A model generated the notes under the pieces. That model was not told the origin of the DNA and made no database searches. It saw nothing but the letters and a program-made list of their open reading frames with translations. A DNA stretch of 64,000 bases from Desulfobaccales bacterium (GTDB lineage: Bacteria > Desulfobacterota > Desulfobaccia > Desulfobaccales > 0-14-0-80-60-11), in contig JBAZPO010000004.1 in NCBI GenBank assembly GCA_041648175.1, positions 186,001 to 250,000 on the forward strand, read 5' to 3'. Of this stretch, positions 9,242-17,926 are shown piece after piece. Position 1 is the first letter of the stretch. The number at the start of each line of letters is the position of its first letter. Both the position numbers and the translations under genes were made by a program.

Positions 9242-9883
9242 TTGCGACCAAGCCGGCGCCATCTGCGGGAAAAGATTGTCACCTTGCTGAAAGACGGAAA
9301 TTTCCCGGGCCTGCAGGAACTGGCGGGCCAGGATTCCGGGGTGGCGGCCATCCTGATGCAGTTTTTCTACGACCCGGGTGACCTCCTGCATTGGCGGGCT
9401 CTGGAGGGATTGGGATATGTGGCCGGCTCCAACCCGGCGCAGGTCGGCAAACTCATCAATCGGCTCATCTACCTGCTCAATGAGGATTCGGGCAGTAACG
9501 GCTGGGGGGCCGCGGCTGCTTTGGGAGAGATCGGCCGCCACCAGATTTCGTTAGTGAAAGAGATCATCCCCATGTTCGTCGGGTTCCTGGAGGAGGAGTT
9601 CTCCCAAGAACCCATGCTCTGGGGGGTGGGTCGTTTGGCCGAGGTGCATCCGGAACTTCTCGAAGAAGTTTTGCCCGTGATTGTGCCTTTTCTCACAAAC
9701 CCCGAGGCACAAAAGCGAGCCCTGGCCGCCTGGGGTCTCGGTAAAGCGCGGTATCACCCGGCGGCCGACGCCATCCGGGCGCTTTTAGAAGACGACCAGC
9801 CGGTTCAGCTTTACGACCACGAGGGTCTGTTTCAGACCAGCGTGGGCCGGATGGCCCAAGAAGCCCTGGCGAATCTGGCTTGA
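9242..9883 (+). CDS. HEAT-repeat protein, DVU_0298 family
   Basis: 213 residues of HEAT-like helical repeats (WRALEGLGYVA, GWGAAAALGEIGR, WGVGRLAEVHPEL, RALAAWGLGKAR). It closely resembles a family known mainly from sulfate-reducing deltaproteobacteria; function unknown, presumably protein-protein scaffolding. The start is TTG 9242 preceded by a GAGAGGAG tract; no upstream ATG is in frame. Lies 66 bases after ssb on the same strand. Confidence 0.8.
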   Translation: MRPSRRHLREKIVTLLKDGNFPGLQELAGQDSGVAAILMQFFYDPGDLLHWRALEGLGYVAGSNPAQVGKLINRLIYLLNEDSGSNGWGAAAALGEIGRHQISLVKEIIPMFVGFLEEEFSQEPMLWGVGRLAEVHPELLEEVLPVIVPFLTNPEAQKRALAAWGLGKARYHPAADAIRALLEDDQPVQLYDHEGLFQTSVGRMAQEALANLA

Positions 9884-9957
9884 TTTGGGAGTGCCAAGTT
9901 TGACAATTATCTGGGCCAACGCCCCAGATTAAACTTGAATAAGAAAGGAAGGCTTAA

Positions 9958-10095
9958 ATGTTCTTACTTATTGTGGTTTTTGCCATCGGCGTATTTGTAG
10001 GCTATAAATACCCCCAACAAGTGGAGCAGGTTGTTCAGATGGCCAAGAAAACTTTTGGCGATCTGAAGGAAAAGATTTCCAAAAAGAATCCGTAA
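9958..10095 (+). CDS. 45-residue single-pass membrane protein
   Basis: A short ORF with a strong ribosome site (AAAGGAAGG, about seven bases before ATG). It encodes one hydrophobic helix (residues 2-16, FLLIVVFAIGVFVG) followed by an amphipathic, Lys-rich tail ending KEKISKKNP. The layout resembles small YtxH-like membrane peptides. No function can be assigned. Confidence 0.65.
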   Translation: MFLLIVVFAIGVFVGYKYPQQVEQVVQMAKKTFGDLKEKISKKNP

Positions 10096-10245
10096 GGCAG
10101 ATTCCGGTCTACCCGTATAGGGAACAAGGGTACCGGGTTGCTCTAAGTGCGGTCCGAGGGCTTCCCCGGTAATCTCACGGTCGCAGGTTCTGGACACGGT
10201 TGGGGTATCGGCGGAGCTTGCCGGATCGGGGTTGCCGCGCCCTCT

Positions 10246-11013
10246 TCAGGCTCGCAGGGCGATGACGGCCCCTTGACGGCCGGTAACCTTGTCCCGGCGG
10301 TAGGAGAAAAACTCGCCGGCCCCGCAGCGGGTGCAGAGCCGCGCCAGGTCAAGGCGTTCCGGTCGCAGTCCGGCTGCCGTCAGTTGATCTACGGTGATCT
10401 GCCATAGGTCAAAGTATGTGGGCCGCACCTGGTAGCCCCACAGGGTTTCGGGAAACTCCTGCCGGAAGTTGCGGAACTCGGCGCAGCAGGGCCCCAGGCT
10501 GGGTCCCACCGCGGCGTAGAGGGCCCGCGGTTGCGACCCGAACGTGGTCTGCAGCAACGCCACGGTTTCGCCCAGAATATTGTGGACGTGCCCGCGCCAG
10601 CCGCAGTGGACGTTGGCTACAACCCGGTTGACCGGATCATAGAGCATGACGGCCTGGCAGTCGGCCTGTTTGATGACCAGACCCAAGCCGGGTACGGTGG
10701 TGACCAGGATGTCCACCTCCGGTATGTCTTCCCCCTGGCCCTGGTCGGCCGAGGTGATCACTGCCGCGTGGTTGCCATGCACCTGCGCGGCGCTGGCCAA
10801 ACTCTTTAGCCCCAACGCCTGCTCCATGCGGCGCTGGTTTTCGCCCACCAGATCGCAAAGGTCCCCCACTGCCGGGCTCACATTAAGACTGTCATACGCT
10901 CCGGTGCTGACGCCCCCTTGCCGGGTGAAAAAACCGTGCACCACTGCCGGCAGTGCGGCCAGCACGGGGCTGCGGTAAGATTTAGGCTCGCCGGCTGTCT
11001 GCCATTCCGCCAT
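10246..11013 (-). CDS. pgeF: Purine nucleoside phosphorylase / YfiH-LACC1 (formerly polyphenol oxidase) family
   Basis: 255 residues from ATG 11013 (an ATG at 11028 is also possible). Conserved metal- and substrate-site motifs are visible: HGFFTRQGGVS, QVHG, KQADCQAVMLYD, HCGWRG and GPSLGPCCAEF, giving the Cys-His zinc site. Members cleave purine nucleosides by phosphorolysis and deaminate adenosine; E. coli PgeF also edits peptidoglycan precursors, so the physiological role here is uncertain. In many bacteria it sits beside rluD; no such neighbour is present. Confidence 0.9.
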   Translation of the reverse strand: MAEWQTAGEPKSYRSPVLAALPAVVHGFFTRQGGVSTGAYDSLNVSPAVGDLCDLVGENQRRMEQALGLKSLASAAQVHGNHAAVITSADQGQGEDIPEVDILVTTVPGLGLVIKQADCQAVMLYDPVNRVVANVHCGWRGHVHNILGETVALLQTTFGSQPRALYAAVGPSLGPCCAEFRNFRQEFPETLWGYQVRPTYFDLWQITVDQLTAAGLRPERLDLARLCTRCGAGEFFSYRRDKVTGRQGAVIALRA

Positions 11014-11041
11014 CCACACCCTCCTCAAGGCTGCTTTCTTC

Positions 11042-11068
11042 TCGTTCCCAAGCTCCAGCTTGGGAATG
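11042..11068. repeat. Short palindrome TTCCCAAGCT/AGCTTGGGAA
   Basis: A near-perfect 10-base inverted repeat around a short loop lies upstream of pgeF. This is a commonly dispersed intergenic repeat type; no specific function is evident. Confidence 0.55.
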
Positions 11069-11330
11069 TAAATTTCCGGCGAAGCTCTGCTTCGCCACCT
11101 TATCGTCTAATAATTAGAGGCTGCTTTCAACTAACCTGGCCTTCCTTCCCGCCCCTTTATCCAGGCTACCGGCAAAAGGTTGCCCGGATGTGAGGGCTTG
11201 GTTTCCGGAAGGATAATTCGGCCCCGCTCCCAGATTACGCCGCCCGTATTCCCGTGACTTCACGTATAATATACAAAGGTGGGGAAAAATCCCATTCTTA
11301 CAAGATTAATTTGTCAGGAGGGCATGGCGC

Positions 11331-12056
11331 GTGGCGGCAAAGAGCTTGTTGATCGTGCAGCACATGGACTGGGAGGGCCCTGGACAGCATCTGTTGGCGG
11401 CGCTTTTGGAGGCGGAGGTTAACTTCCAGGTGACGAAAGCCTGGGAAGAACCTTTGCCGTCCCTGGACCCCTTTGACGGCATGATCGTTTTGGGAGGGTC
11501 TCCCAATGTGGATGAGGAAAAGCAGTTTCCCTACCTCATACCATTAAAGGCCCGTATTCGGGAAGTGATCGCGGCGGGAAAGGCTTACCTGGGGTTTTGC
11601 CTGGGTCACCAACTTCTGGGGAACGTGCTGGGGTGCCGGGTCGGCCCTTTGCCGCAAAAATCCGTGGGTTTCATCACCGGGGAGCTGACCTCCGCGGGGC
11701 TGGCGCATCCGGCTTTTCAGGGATTGCCGCCTAAGCTCAACCTGTTCAAGTGGCATGGCCAGGGAGTGTTGCCGCCCTTGCCCGCGGACCTCAGCCTCCT
11801 GGCCCGGTCGGAGGGGGCGCCGGTGGAGGCCTTGGGATTAATTGATAATCCCCGGATACTGGGACTCCAGTTTGACAATCATGCCGCCGCAATGGATGTG
11901 GCCACCTGGCTCAAGCATGATGGCGACTGGGCCCTGAGCGGCTCGGGCGCCGACCCGGAAACCATGATCACCACCGCCGTAGCCCAGGAAGCGGCCATGG
12001 GCCGGGAGTTTCACCATTTCATGAAAAATTTCTTTCGTTTGATCTGGGGCTCATAA
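11331..12056 (+). CDS. Class I glutamine amidotransferase-like protein, atypical active site
   Basis: 241 residues, GTG start with AGGAGG eight bases upstream. The nucleophile elbow GFCLGHQLLG carries the expected Cys (about residue 87). The C-terminal catalytic pair normally reads QFHPE or similar, but here it reads GLQFDNHAAAMDV, so the His is displaced and the following Glu is absent. The fold is that of GMP synthase-type glutaminase domains; whether it still hydrolyses glutamine is doubtful. It stands alone with no synthetase partner. Confidence 0.8.
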   Translation: MAAKSLLIVQHMDWEGPGQHLLAALLEAEVNFQVTKAWEEPLPSLDPFDGMIVLGGSPNVDEEKQFPYLIPLKARIREVIAAGKAYLGFCLGHQLLGNVLGCRVGPLPQKSVGFITGELTSAGLAHPAFQGLPPKLNLFKWHGQGVLPPLPADLSLLARSEGAPVEALGLIDNPRILGLQFDNHAAAMDVATWLKHDGDWALSGSGADPETMITTAVAQEAAMGREFHHFMKNFFRLIWGS

Positions 12057-12168
12057 GCTGTCCATGACCGGCCGGCGGTTTTGCCATGGGGGTGCGCGCC
12101 ATGGAGATCATACGCGGTTGGCATGAAACTTGAAATCGTATTTAAGAAAACGGACAAAGGGTGGCCCC

Positions 12169-12354
12169 ATGAAGAAACGCAATAAGCGCACTGACATTCT
12201 GGCCCACATGGAGTTGGCCCCTATCACGGAGCAAATCCTGGCCCAAATGGGCCAGGAAGGGGCCGATATCCGTAGACGTTTAACGGTTTTTTACCGCCAG
12301 CGGGCTAGCAAAGATCATTGCCGCATTGAGGAATGTCTGGGGCACTCTTCGTGA
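12169..12354 (+). CDS. Small basic hypothetical protein
   Basis: 61 residues from ATG 12169, with AAGGGTGG just upstream. Rich in Arg/Lys with a central helix (TEQILAQMGQEGADIRRRL). No domain recognised. A TTG start at 12130 would add 13 residues. Confidence 0.45.
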   Translation: MKKRNKRTDILAHMELAPITEQILAQMGQEGADIRRRLTVFYRQRASKDHCRIEECLGHSS

Positions 12355-12852
12355 GTCCTGGAGGCGCAGGGTGAGAGTTTGAAGGCCTCAAGGAGATTTT
12401 AGAATTCCTCCGGAGCCAACACTTTTGGGTGAGGTATGGGTATTGGGGCATAGTAAGTCTATACTTTGCTCGGTTGATATAGGCCCTGGTAGTTGATCCG
12501 ACTTATCGCCACCGTGGACTTTTCTCAAGATCGGCAGAGTGATGAGAAATAGGCTTTAATACCTGCCTGTTTAATTTGCTCGCCGCTAGAACTATGGAAT
12601 TTAAACCATGGAGTACTTTCCATACCTGACGCTAATTGGCGGCTGTGATTCTTTCACTGTGATTGCCTTCGACCTTGAAATAAGAGAACGCGTAATTTGT
12701 GGCTATCAAGATAGCCGGTCAGAGCCCATTGATATGAGAATCGTTACGCTTAAGATTAGATGAAAATTTGCCATCTCCCCCAGAGGTGAGCACCTTTGCT
12801 TGACGGGCATGGCGGAGGTGATTATAGTGGGAACACGTGGGGGAGAAATTTC
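12355..12852. other. Gene-free interval
   Basis: About 500 bases without a convincing ORF on either strand. No RNA gene or clear repeat was seen; it presumably includes the promoter of the lipoprotein gene that follows. Confidence 0.5.
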
Positions 12853-13254
12853 ATGGCTTGGTTGCACCTGGTACTGGTTTTGGGGATATTGACGGTGGGC
12901 TGCGAGCAGGTGGCGTATCAGCGCTTCGAAAAACAGATGTGGAGCAACTATGTCCACATGAATGAAATAAAGAAGGGGATGAGCAAGGCAGAAGTGGTCG
13001 GCATCATGGGGCCGCCCGGGATTCAGGAAGAAGGGGATTATCGTGGCGGCCATTATACCATTTATTTCTACCTGACCCACAGCATGGACTTTGATGAGAG
13101 CAATACCGTACGGAGCGGCTACTCCCCCCTGGTGTTTAAGAATGACCGGCTGGTGGGCATCGGGAGGCGGGATTATCGGGGGGCGGTGGACCGCATGGAA
13201 ACGGAATCAGAAGGGGTGCCCAAGGGCAGCCTGCCCTGGGGTCGGACTCAATGA
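12853..13254 (+). CDS. Putative lipoprotein, SmpA/BamE-like (DUF3192-like)
   Basis: 133 residues from ATG 12853 (GGGAGAAA upstream). The signal peptide MAWLHLVLVLGILTVGC ends in a lipobox with Cys at residue 17. The mature part has IKKGMSKAEVVGIMGPPG, the turn motif of SmpA/OmlA folds, then a YTIYFYLTH strand. BamE-like proteins bind outer-membrane assembly partners, but this role is inferred from fold only. Confidence 0.75.
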   Translation: MAWLHLVLVLGILTVGCEQVAYQRFEKQMWSNYVHMNEIKKGMSKAEVVGIMGPPGIQEEGDYRGGHYTIYFYLTHSMDFDESNTVRSGYSPLVFKNDRLVGIGRRDYRGAVDRMETESEGVPKGSLPWGRTQ

Positions 13255-13290
13255 GTCATACCTAGCGACATAAATCATCTGACACATTTA

Positions 13291-13353
13291 GCTCTGCGCC
13301 CTCAGCGTCCTCTTCGGTTAAGCATTTTCCACCGCAGAGGCGCAGAGAGAGCT
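13291..13353. repeat. Imperfect palindromic intergenic repeat (CTCTGCG family), copy 2
   Basis: Arms at about 13291-13318 and 13331-13353 match the element at 3279-3342. The right arm reaches the 3' end of rlmN, so the hairpin may also help define that transcript's end. Confidence 0.7.
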
Positions 13354-14380
13354 ATAATTTTTCTCCTGCCAGTTGGCCGCAGGCGGCGCCGATCTCCTGT
13401 CCCCGGCTCTCTCTGATCATCACCGTATAATTGGCCTCCCGCAAAATCTCCTGGAACTTTAAGGTGCGCGCCTCCGGCGGCGGCTCATAGGATAGGCGCG
13501 GGTGCCGGTTGAAAGGGATCAGATTGATTTTGGCCCGGAAGCCCCGAAGCAGCTTGGCCAGTTGCCGGGCCTGATCCGGCGCGTCATTGATGCCGTCTAA
13601 GAGCACATAGGCAAAGGTAATACGCCGGTGTCGGGGTAAGGGAAAAGCCCGGCAGGCGGCCATAAGCTCGGGCAGCGGATAGCGCCGGTTGATGGGCATG
13701 ATCCGGTTCCGGGTCTCGTCATCCGGGGCATTGAGGGATACCGTGAGGTTGGCCCGGACTTCGACGCCGAGCCGGGGGATAAGCGGCGCCAATCCTGCGG
13801 TGGACACGGTTATCCGCCGGTAAGCGAAGTTTAAGCCCCAGGGCGCGGTAATGACGCCGAGAGCCCGTACCAGGGGGTCAAAATTGGCCAGGGGCTCCCC
13901 CATGCCCATGAACACCAGGTTGGAAAGGGGCCGAGCGTCCGGCAGATTCTTGCGCACCGCTATGATTTGATTGACGATTTCGCCAGCCGTCAAGTTGCGG
14001 ATCAGGCCGCGCCGGGCCGTCAGACAAAAGCGGCAACCCTGGGCGCACCCTACCTGGGAGGACAGGCACAAGGTGTAATGGCCTTCTTCCGGGATGAGGA
14101 CCGATTCGATGAGGTTGCCGTCTTCCAGGGCAAAGAGGAATTTCCGGCAGCCATCCGCAGCCTCTTGCACCTGTTCCACGCTCAGGCTACTGATCCGGGC
14201 GTGCCGGGACAACTCCGCCTGGAAAGGCCTGGCGATATCGGTCATACCCTCAAAGTCGCCCACTCCCTTGTAGAGCCACTTGACCAGTTGCCGGGCTCGG
14301 AAGGTCGGCTGGCCCCACGCGGCCATAAGCTCCTCCAACTCGGGGAGCGTGAATTCTTTCAGATCTAACGGGTGAGTCAT
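13352..14380 (-). CDS. rlmN: Dual-specificity 23S rRNA/tRNA adenine C2-methyltransferase
   Basis: 342 residues, full length. The radical-SAM cluster is C112, C116 and C119 (CAQGCRFC) and the second essential Cys is C335 near the C-terminus (EIGAACGQ), which forms the methyl-thioether/covalent RNA adduct; the equivalent of the partner Cys is also in the cluster. The N-terminal segment QPTFRARQLVKWLYKG is the RNA-binding helical domain. It methylates A2503 of 23S rRNA and A37 of some tRNAs, tuning translation fidelity. Confidence 0.96.
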   Translation of the reverse strand: MTHPLDLKEFTLPELEELMAAWGQPTFRARQLVKWLYKGVGDFEGMTDIARPFQAELSRHARISSLSVEQVQEAADGCRKFLFALEDGNLIESVLIPEEGHYTLCLSSQVGCAQGCRFCLTARRGLIRNLTAGEIVNQIIAVRKNLPDARPLSNLVFMGMGEPLANFDPLVRALGVITAPWGLNFAYRRITVSTAGLAPLIPRLGVEVRANLTVSLNAPDDETRNRIMPINRRYPLPELMAACRAFPLPRHRRITFAYVLLDGINDAPDQARQLAKLLRGFRAKINLIPFNRHPRLSYEPPPEARTLKFQEILREANYTVMIRESRGQEIGAACGQLAGEKL

Positions 14381-14397
14381 GGGAAGGACTTAGTGCT

Positions 14398-14543
14398 CAG
14401 TGGCCAGTGGTCAGTTATTAAAGGAATTAGTATAGGTGGTCGGTGATCTCCACTTTATGAGTCAAGTTGATTTAAGCCGAAAATTAAGAATTCAAGATAA
14501 AATTTGGCAGGGAACTGATAAGTAACTGGCCACTGACCACTGC
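14398..14543. repeat. Long-spaced inverted repeat between rlmN and dksA
   Basis: CAGTGGCCAGTGGTCAGTTA at 14398-14417 is repeated as a near reverse complement at 14524-14543 about 106 bases away. The centre is AT-richer and holds no ORF. It could be a small non-autonomous element or a transcript-end structure. Confidence 0.5.
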
Positions 14544-14545
14544 AG

Positions 14546-14908
14546 TTACTGCCCCCGAGAGCGTTCCAAGGCCTCCTGTCCGGACTTGCAAGCGATACAC
14601 ATGGTGGTCACCGGTCGGGCCTTAAGGCGCTTTTCGGTGATCTCACCGCCGCAGAGTTCGCAATAGCCATAGGTTCCGGCATCGATGCGGTCCAAAGCTT
14701 CCCTGATTTTGCTGATCAATTTCCGTTCGCGGTCCCTGATACGCAGGGTGAAGTTGCGGTCGGTCTCCAGGGTGGCCCGGTCGGTGGGGTCCGGAAAAGG
14801 GGCAATGACGCCAGTCATGTCACTGCGCGTCTTGTCGGCCTCTCCTAAAATTTCTGCCAGGCGTTCTTGCAACAGGTTACGAAAATATTCTAATCGATCA
14901 GGATCCAT
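14546..14908 (-). CDS. dksA: DksA/TraR-type C4 zinc-finger regulator
   Basis: 120 residues. A coiled-coil N-terminal half (RLEYFRNLLQERLAEILGEA) with an acidic turn (DPTDRA) is followed by a CxxC...CxxC zinc finger (YCELCGGEI, MCIACK). The family inserts its coiled coil into the RNA polymerase secondary channel, modulating rRNA and amino-acid promoters with ppGpp. The finger has all four Cys, so it is a canonical rather than redox-type DksA. Confidence 0.9.
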   Translation of the reverse strand: MDPDRLEYFRNLLQERLAEILGEADKTRSDMTGVIAPFPDPTDRATLETDRNFTLRIRDRERKLISKIREALDRIDAGTYGYCELCGGEITEKRLKARPVTTMCIACKSGQEALERSRGQ

Positions 14909-14938
14909 TACTCAACTCCGGCCTCCGCACAGTAATTT

Positions 14939-15427
14939 TTATGGGGTTGCCGCGGCCCGGCTATAGGCGCCACTGGCTCCCCCGCTCTTTTCCATGAGCA
15001 GTAAGTTTGTAATAACCAGACCCCGGTCCACGGCTTTGCACATGTCGTAAATGGTGAGAGCGGCCACCGCTGCGGCCGTTAAGGCCTCCATTTCCACCCC
15101 GGTGCGGGCGTAGGTGCGCACCCGCGCCTGGATGGCCACGGCCCACTCCTCCGGTTCCGGGGTAAAGTCTATGTCAATCCCGGTGAGAGGCAGCGGATGG
15201 CAGAGAGGAATAAGCTGCGAAGTATTCTTGGCCGCCATGATGCCGGCCAGCCTGGCCGCGGCCCAGACGTCACCTTTGGGGAGCCGGCCGGCCACAAGCA
15301 GGGGAAACACTTTAGGACCCACCACCACCCGGCAGCCGGCTGTGGCACAGCGCAAGGTTTCGGGCTTGTCAGCCACGTCAACCATGCGCATCTGCCCTGA
15401 TTCATCCAGGTGGGTAAAGCTATTCAT
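14939..15427 (-). CDS. moaC: Cyclic pyranopterin monophosphate synthase
   Basis: 162 residues from ATG 15427. Conserved MoaC motifs are HLDESGQMRMVDV, AAKNTSQLIPLCHPLPLTG and a final VEMEALTAAAVAALTIYDMCKAVD, containing the catalytic Lys/His/Asp set. It converts the MoaA product into cPMP in molybdenum cofactor synthesis. The start lies within the last codons of the upstream dnaJ-like gene (8-base overlap), so the two are co-translated, an unusual pairing. No other moa genes are nearby. Confidence 0.93.
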   Translation of the reverse strand: MNSFTHLDESGQMRMVDVADKPETLRCATAGCRVVVGPKVFPLLVAGRLPKGDVWAAARLAGIMAAKNTSQLIPLCHPLPLTGIDIDFTPEPEEWAVAIQARVRTYARTGVEMEALTAAAVAALTIYDMCKAVDRGLVITNLLLMEKSGGASGAYSRAAATP

Positions 15428-16487
15428 GGCCGGCCCTCTCGAACGGTTCCAGTTCCAAATGACCCAATTCCTCCAGGAGCGACCGCTGCCGGGGACTGAG
15501 GTTTTGCGGCGTGGTGACGATGATCTCATTCACCTGATCACCGGGCGGCTCCAAGGGCCCTCCGGGGGCTCCGGCCCCCGTAAACCGGAACGTCCAGCCG
15601 GTTTGAGTGCCCTGGGGTAATCTCACCATTTGGAAGCCATCCAGGGTGGGAATGCAAATGGCGCTGCCCAGAGCGGCTTCGGCAAAAGAAATCTCGATCT
15701 TACAGTGAATGTCGTTGCCCATCCGGGTAAAAAAGCTATGGGGAGCCACATGGATTACTACTTCCAGGTTCCCCGGAGGCCCGTTCTGGTAACCCCCGCC
15801 ACCTTCGCCCTTAAAGCGCAAACGGTCGCCGTCCCGGGTGCCCGGCGGAATCCGCAGGTGGTATTCCTGTGTATGGGAGCAGGAGCCAACCCCGCCACAG
15901 TGCTGACAGGGCTGGGAAACGACCTTGCCCCGCCCCCGGCAATGCCCGCAGACAGGACCGAACCGCAGGAGCCCGGGCCCTCCGAAGCGACGGCCCCGGC
16001 CCTGGCATTCCGGGCATTCCCGATACGCGGTCCCCGGCGACAGGCCGGAGCCCTGGCAATAACGGCACTGCGGCTGATGATCTACCGCAATCACGGTTCC
16101 CATGCCCTTGATGGCCGCCAGAAAGGGAACTTCCAGGTCATAGCGGAAATCTGCCCCCGCCGACCATGACGGAGAGGAGTCCTCTTGGCAAATGCCGAAA
16201 AACTCTTCATAGAGGTCTTCTTTGCCGGTAAACCGGGGCTGGCGATATTGGGCGGCATGCTTGCGGGTGCGGCTCGCAGCTTTGGCTTTGGCCTTGGTCT
16301 TGGCTTTGGCCGCCAGGATGGCCTCGAAGGCTTCCACCACCTGGCGAAAACGGGCCGCAGCCTCCGGATCGTCGGGATTGAGGTCGGGATGGTGTTGCCG
16401 GGCCAGCAAACGATAACGCTGTCGCACTTCCTCTACGGTGCAGGAGCGCTTCACCCCTAAAATGCGGTAGTAATCCGGAGCAGCCAT
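15420..16487 (-). CDS. DnaJ-family co-chaperone with zinc-finger domain
   Basis: 355 residues. The J-domain (residues 1-65) has the HPD tripeptide (ARQHHPDLNPDD). Instead of a Gly/Phe region there is an Ala/Lys-rich stretch (AKAKTKAKAKAAS). Four CxxCxGxG zinc repeats follow (CRYCQGSG, CPECQGRG, CGHCRGRG, CQHCGGVG), then the C-terminal substrate domain with RIPPGTRDGDRLRFKGEG. It stimulates DnaK ATPase. The missing G/F linker and the company of moaC rather than dnaK suggest a specialised paralogue, not the main DnaJ. Confidence 0.88.
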   Translation of the reverse strand: MAAPDYYRILGVKRSCTVEEVRQRYRLLARQHHPDLNPDDPEAAARFRQVVEAFEAILAAKAKTKAKAKAASRTRKHAAQYRQPRFTGKEDLYEEFFGICQEDSSPSWSAGADFRYDLEVPFLAAIKGMGTVIAVDHQPQCRYCQGSGLSPGTAYRECPECQGRGRRFGGPGLLRFGPVCGHCRGRGKVVSQPCQHCGGVGSCSHTQEYHLRIPPGTRDGDRLRFKGEGGGGYQNGPPGNLEVVIHVAPHSFFTRMGNDIHCKIEISFAEAALGSAICIPTLDGFQMVRLPQGTQTGWTFRFTGAGAPGGPLEPPGDQVNEIIVTTPQNLSPRQRSLLEELGHLELEPFERAGHE

Positions 16488-16490
16488 AAT

Positions 16491-16829
16491 TCAATTATCT
16501 AACGCCTCATCAGAGGCTGGGGTCTGACCGGCGATGAGACCGGCGACCATGGCGGTTTTATCGGCATCCCCGGCGATCTCAAAGGCCCGCCGGGCGAAAT
16601 GGAGTTTTCCCAGGGACAAAGCCCGGTCAGCCAGCCGGCGCCAGACTTCCGGCTCCCGGTTGCCCAAGCGGGCCAGCAGGAAGGCGTCGCCCGTTTCCAG
16701 GCTGTAGGCCTTGAGCTTTTCCAGCGCTTCCGTGACCCCGCCTTTTTGAAAGAACTCCAGGGCATCTTCCCGCCACCCCAGCTCCAGGAACTTGAGGCCA
16801 TAATCCCGGCAAGAAGCAGGGCTTAACAT
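16491..16829 (-). CDS. Hypothetical helical protein upstream of dnaJ-like gene
   Basis: 112 residues of TPR/armadillo-like helices (GLKFLELGWREDALEFFQ, ARRAFEIAGDADKTAMVAGL). It ends three bases before the dnaJ-like start, so they form an operon. The frame stays open up to 16991, but the extra sequence runs through AT-rich DNA near 16915-16945 that looks like a promoter, so the ATG at 16829 is preferred. Function unknown; a chaperone-adaptor role is only a guess from context. Confidence 0.6.
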   Translation of the reverse strand: MLSPASCRDYGLKFLELGWREDALEFFQKGGVTEALEKLKAYSLETGDAFLLARLGNREPEVWRRLADRALSLGKLHFARRAFEIAGDADKTAMVAGLIAGQTPASDEALDN

Positions 16830-17100
16830 CTTATCGTTCAAAAGTTGCCTTTTCTTTAGGCAATTCGGTACCCCAGAGGGTAACGTCGGGGATGCAGAAC
16901 TCAAACTCCACTCCTCATCATATATATTATCTTTTTTATATAAAATATCTTGCCGGGTATGTAAACCGTAATTTTCCGGGTCTCGGTTCACCGGGAGCAG
17001 GGGAAGTTATTGACTTTCGCGCTCTCATTGGATATGTTAGACGTACGTTAGAGTTTTTTACCTAATTATTTCGGTATGTTCAAGGCTGGGGCCCCCAGGA

Positions 17101-17150
17101 GTAACGGGGCGGATGAGCCGCCAGCGATGCAGGGGCGGCTCCTTTGTTAC
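17101..17150 (+). other. Nested hairpin in a 5' leader
   Basis: GAGCCGCC (17115-17122) pairs with GGCGGCTC (17134-17141) inside an outer GTAAC/GTTAC pair (17101-17105, 17146-17150). It lies 38 bases before the next ATG. It could be a regulatory leader or a weak terminator (CTTTGTT follows). I do not recognise a riboswitch class. Confidence 0.45.
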
Positions 17151-17187
17151 GGCGAGAGCCAAGCCACCGGCAATATTTTAGGAACTC

Positions 17188-17820
17188 ATGTTCAAACGGT
17201 TACTGGAGCGCTTACGCCTGGATCGGGGCCGCCATACGGCCACGGTGCGCGTCGATTTTTTCCCCCAAAACCAGGTTACCCCTCACATTTCCTGGTTGAG
17301 CAGTCAGGACCCCGATAGCGATGCCATTCCCCTTATCCTTTTGGTTTATGCCCGCATCCTCTATGAGCTGGCAGAACTGAATGAGATGCGGGTGGCCCGG
17401 GAATTGATCCGGTTCCTGGACCAGGTCTGCGAGCGAGTGCTGGACAGCGATGGCCCGCCTCGTCGGCCCCGTCTGCCCCTGGGTCAACTGCAATTAGCCG
17501 AAGAACCCGGACGGCCCGCCATGCGGTCTTATCAGGCGGAACTCTACGAGTTTAAGGCCGGCGGCTACCGCCTGGAGTTTCAGGGCAGCCTGGGGAAAGA
17601 GGGGTTCTATTTGCCGGGGGCCTTCCTGGTCCTGCTGCAATCCTGCCTGGACAATCTGGGGGACGACGCCTTGCGCCGTCTGGCCCGGGGTCTGGTGCGC
17701 CTCCATCTCTACTACCGTTATCGCCGGGACTTTTGGGACGGGGGAGCCCTCATCTCCGGCCCCCTCTTCGCCCTGGGAACCGAGGAAATCCGACCGGAAG
17801 AGGCCACCCCGGAAGTGTGA
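17188..17820 (+). CDS. Hypothetical protein
   Basis: 210 residues, no signal peptide or membrane segment, with AGGA five bases before the ATG. The helical segment ILLVYARILYELAELNEMRVARELIRF is notable. No known domain recognised. The frame is clean and codon use matches the neighbourhood, so it is probably real. Confidence 0.7.
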   Translation: MFKRLLERLRLDRGRHTATVRVDFFPQNQVTPHISWLSSQDPDSDAIPLILLVYARILYELAELNEMRVARELIRFLDQVCERVLDSDGPPRRPRLPLGQLQLAEEPGRPAMRSYQAELYEFKAGGYRLEFQGSLGKEGFYLPGAFLVLLQSCLDNLGDDALRRLARGLVRLHLYYRYRRDFWDGGALISGPLFALGTEEIRPEEATPEV

Positions 17821-17926
17821 GGGAGCGGTCAGGGTTCAGCCGTCAGAAATCAGTGAAGAGCAACCTTGGGTGCCACAATATCAGGCGATTGAAAACTGAT
17901 GGCGAGCCCTTCGGCCACTTTGGCCC

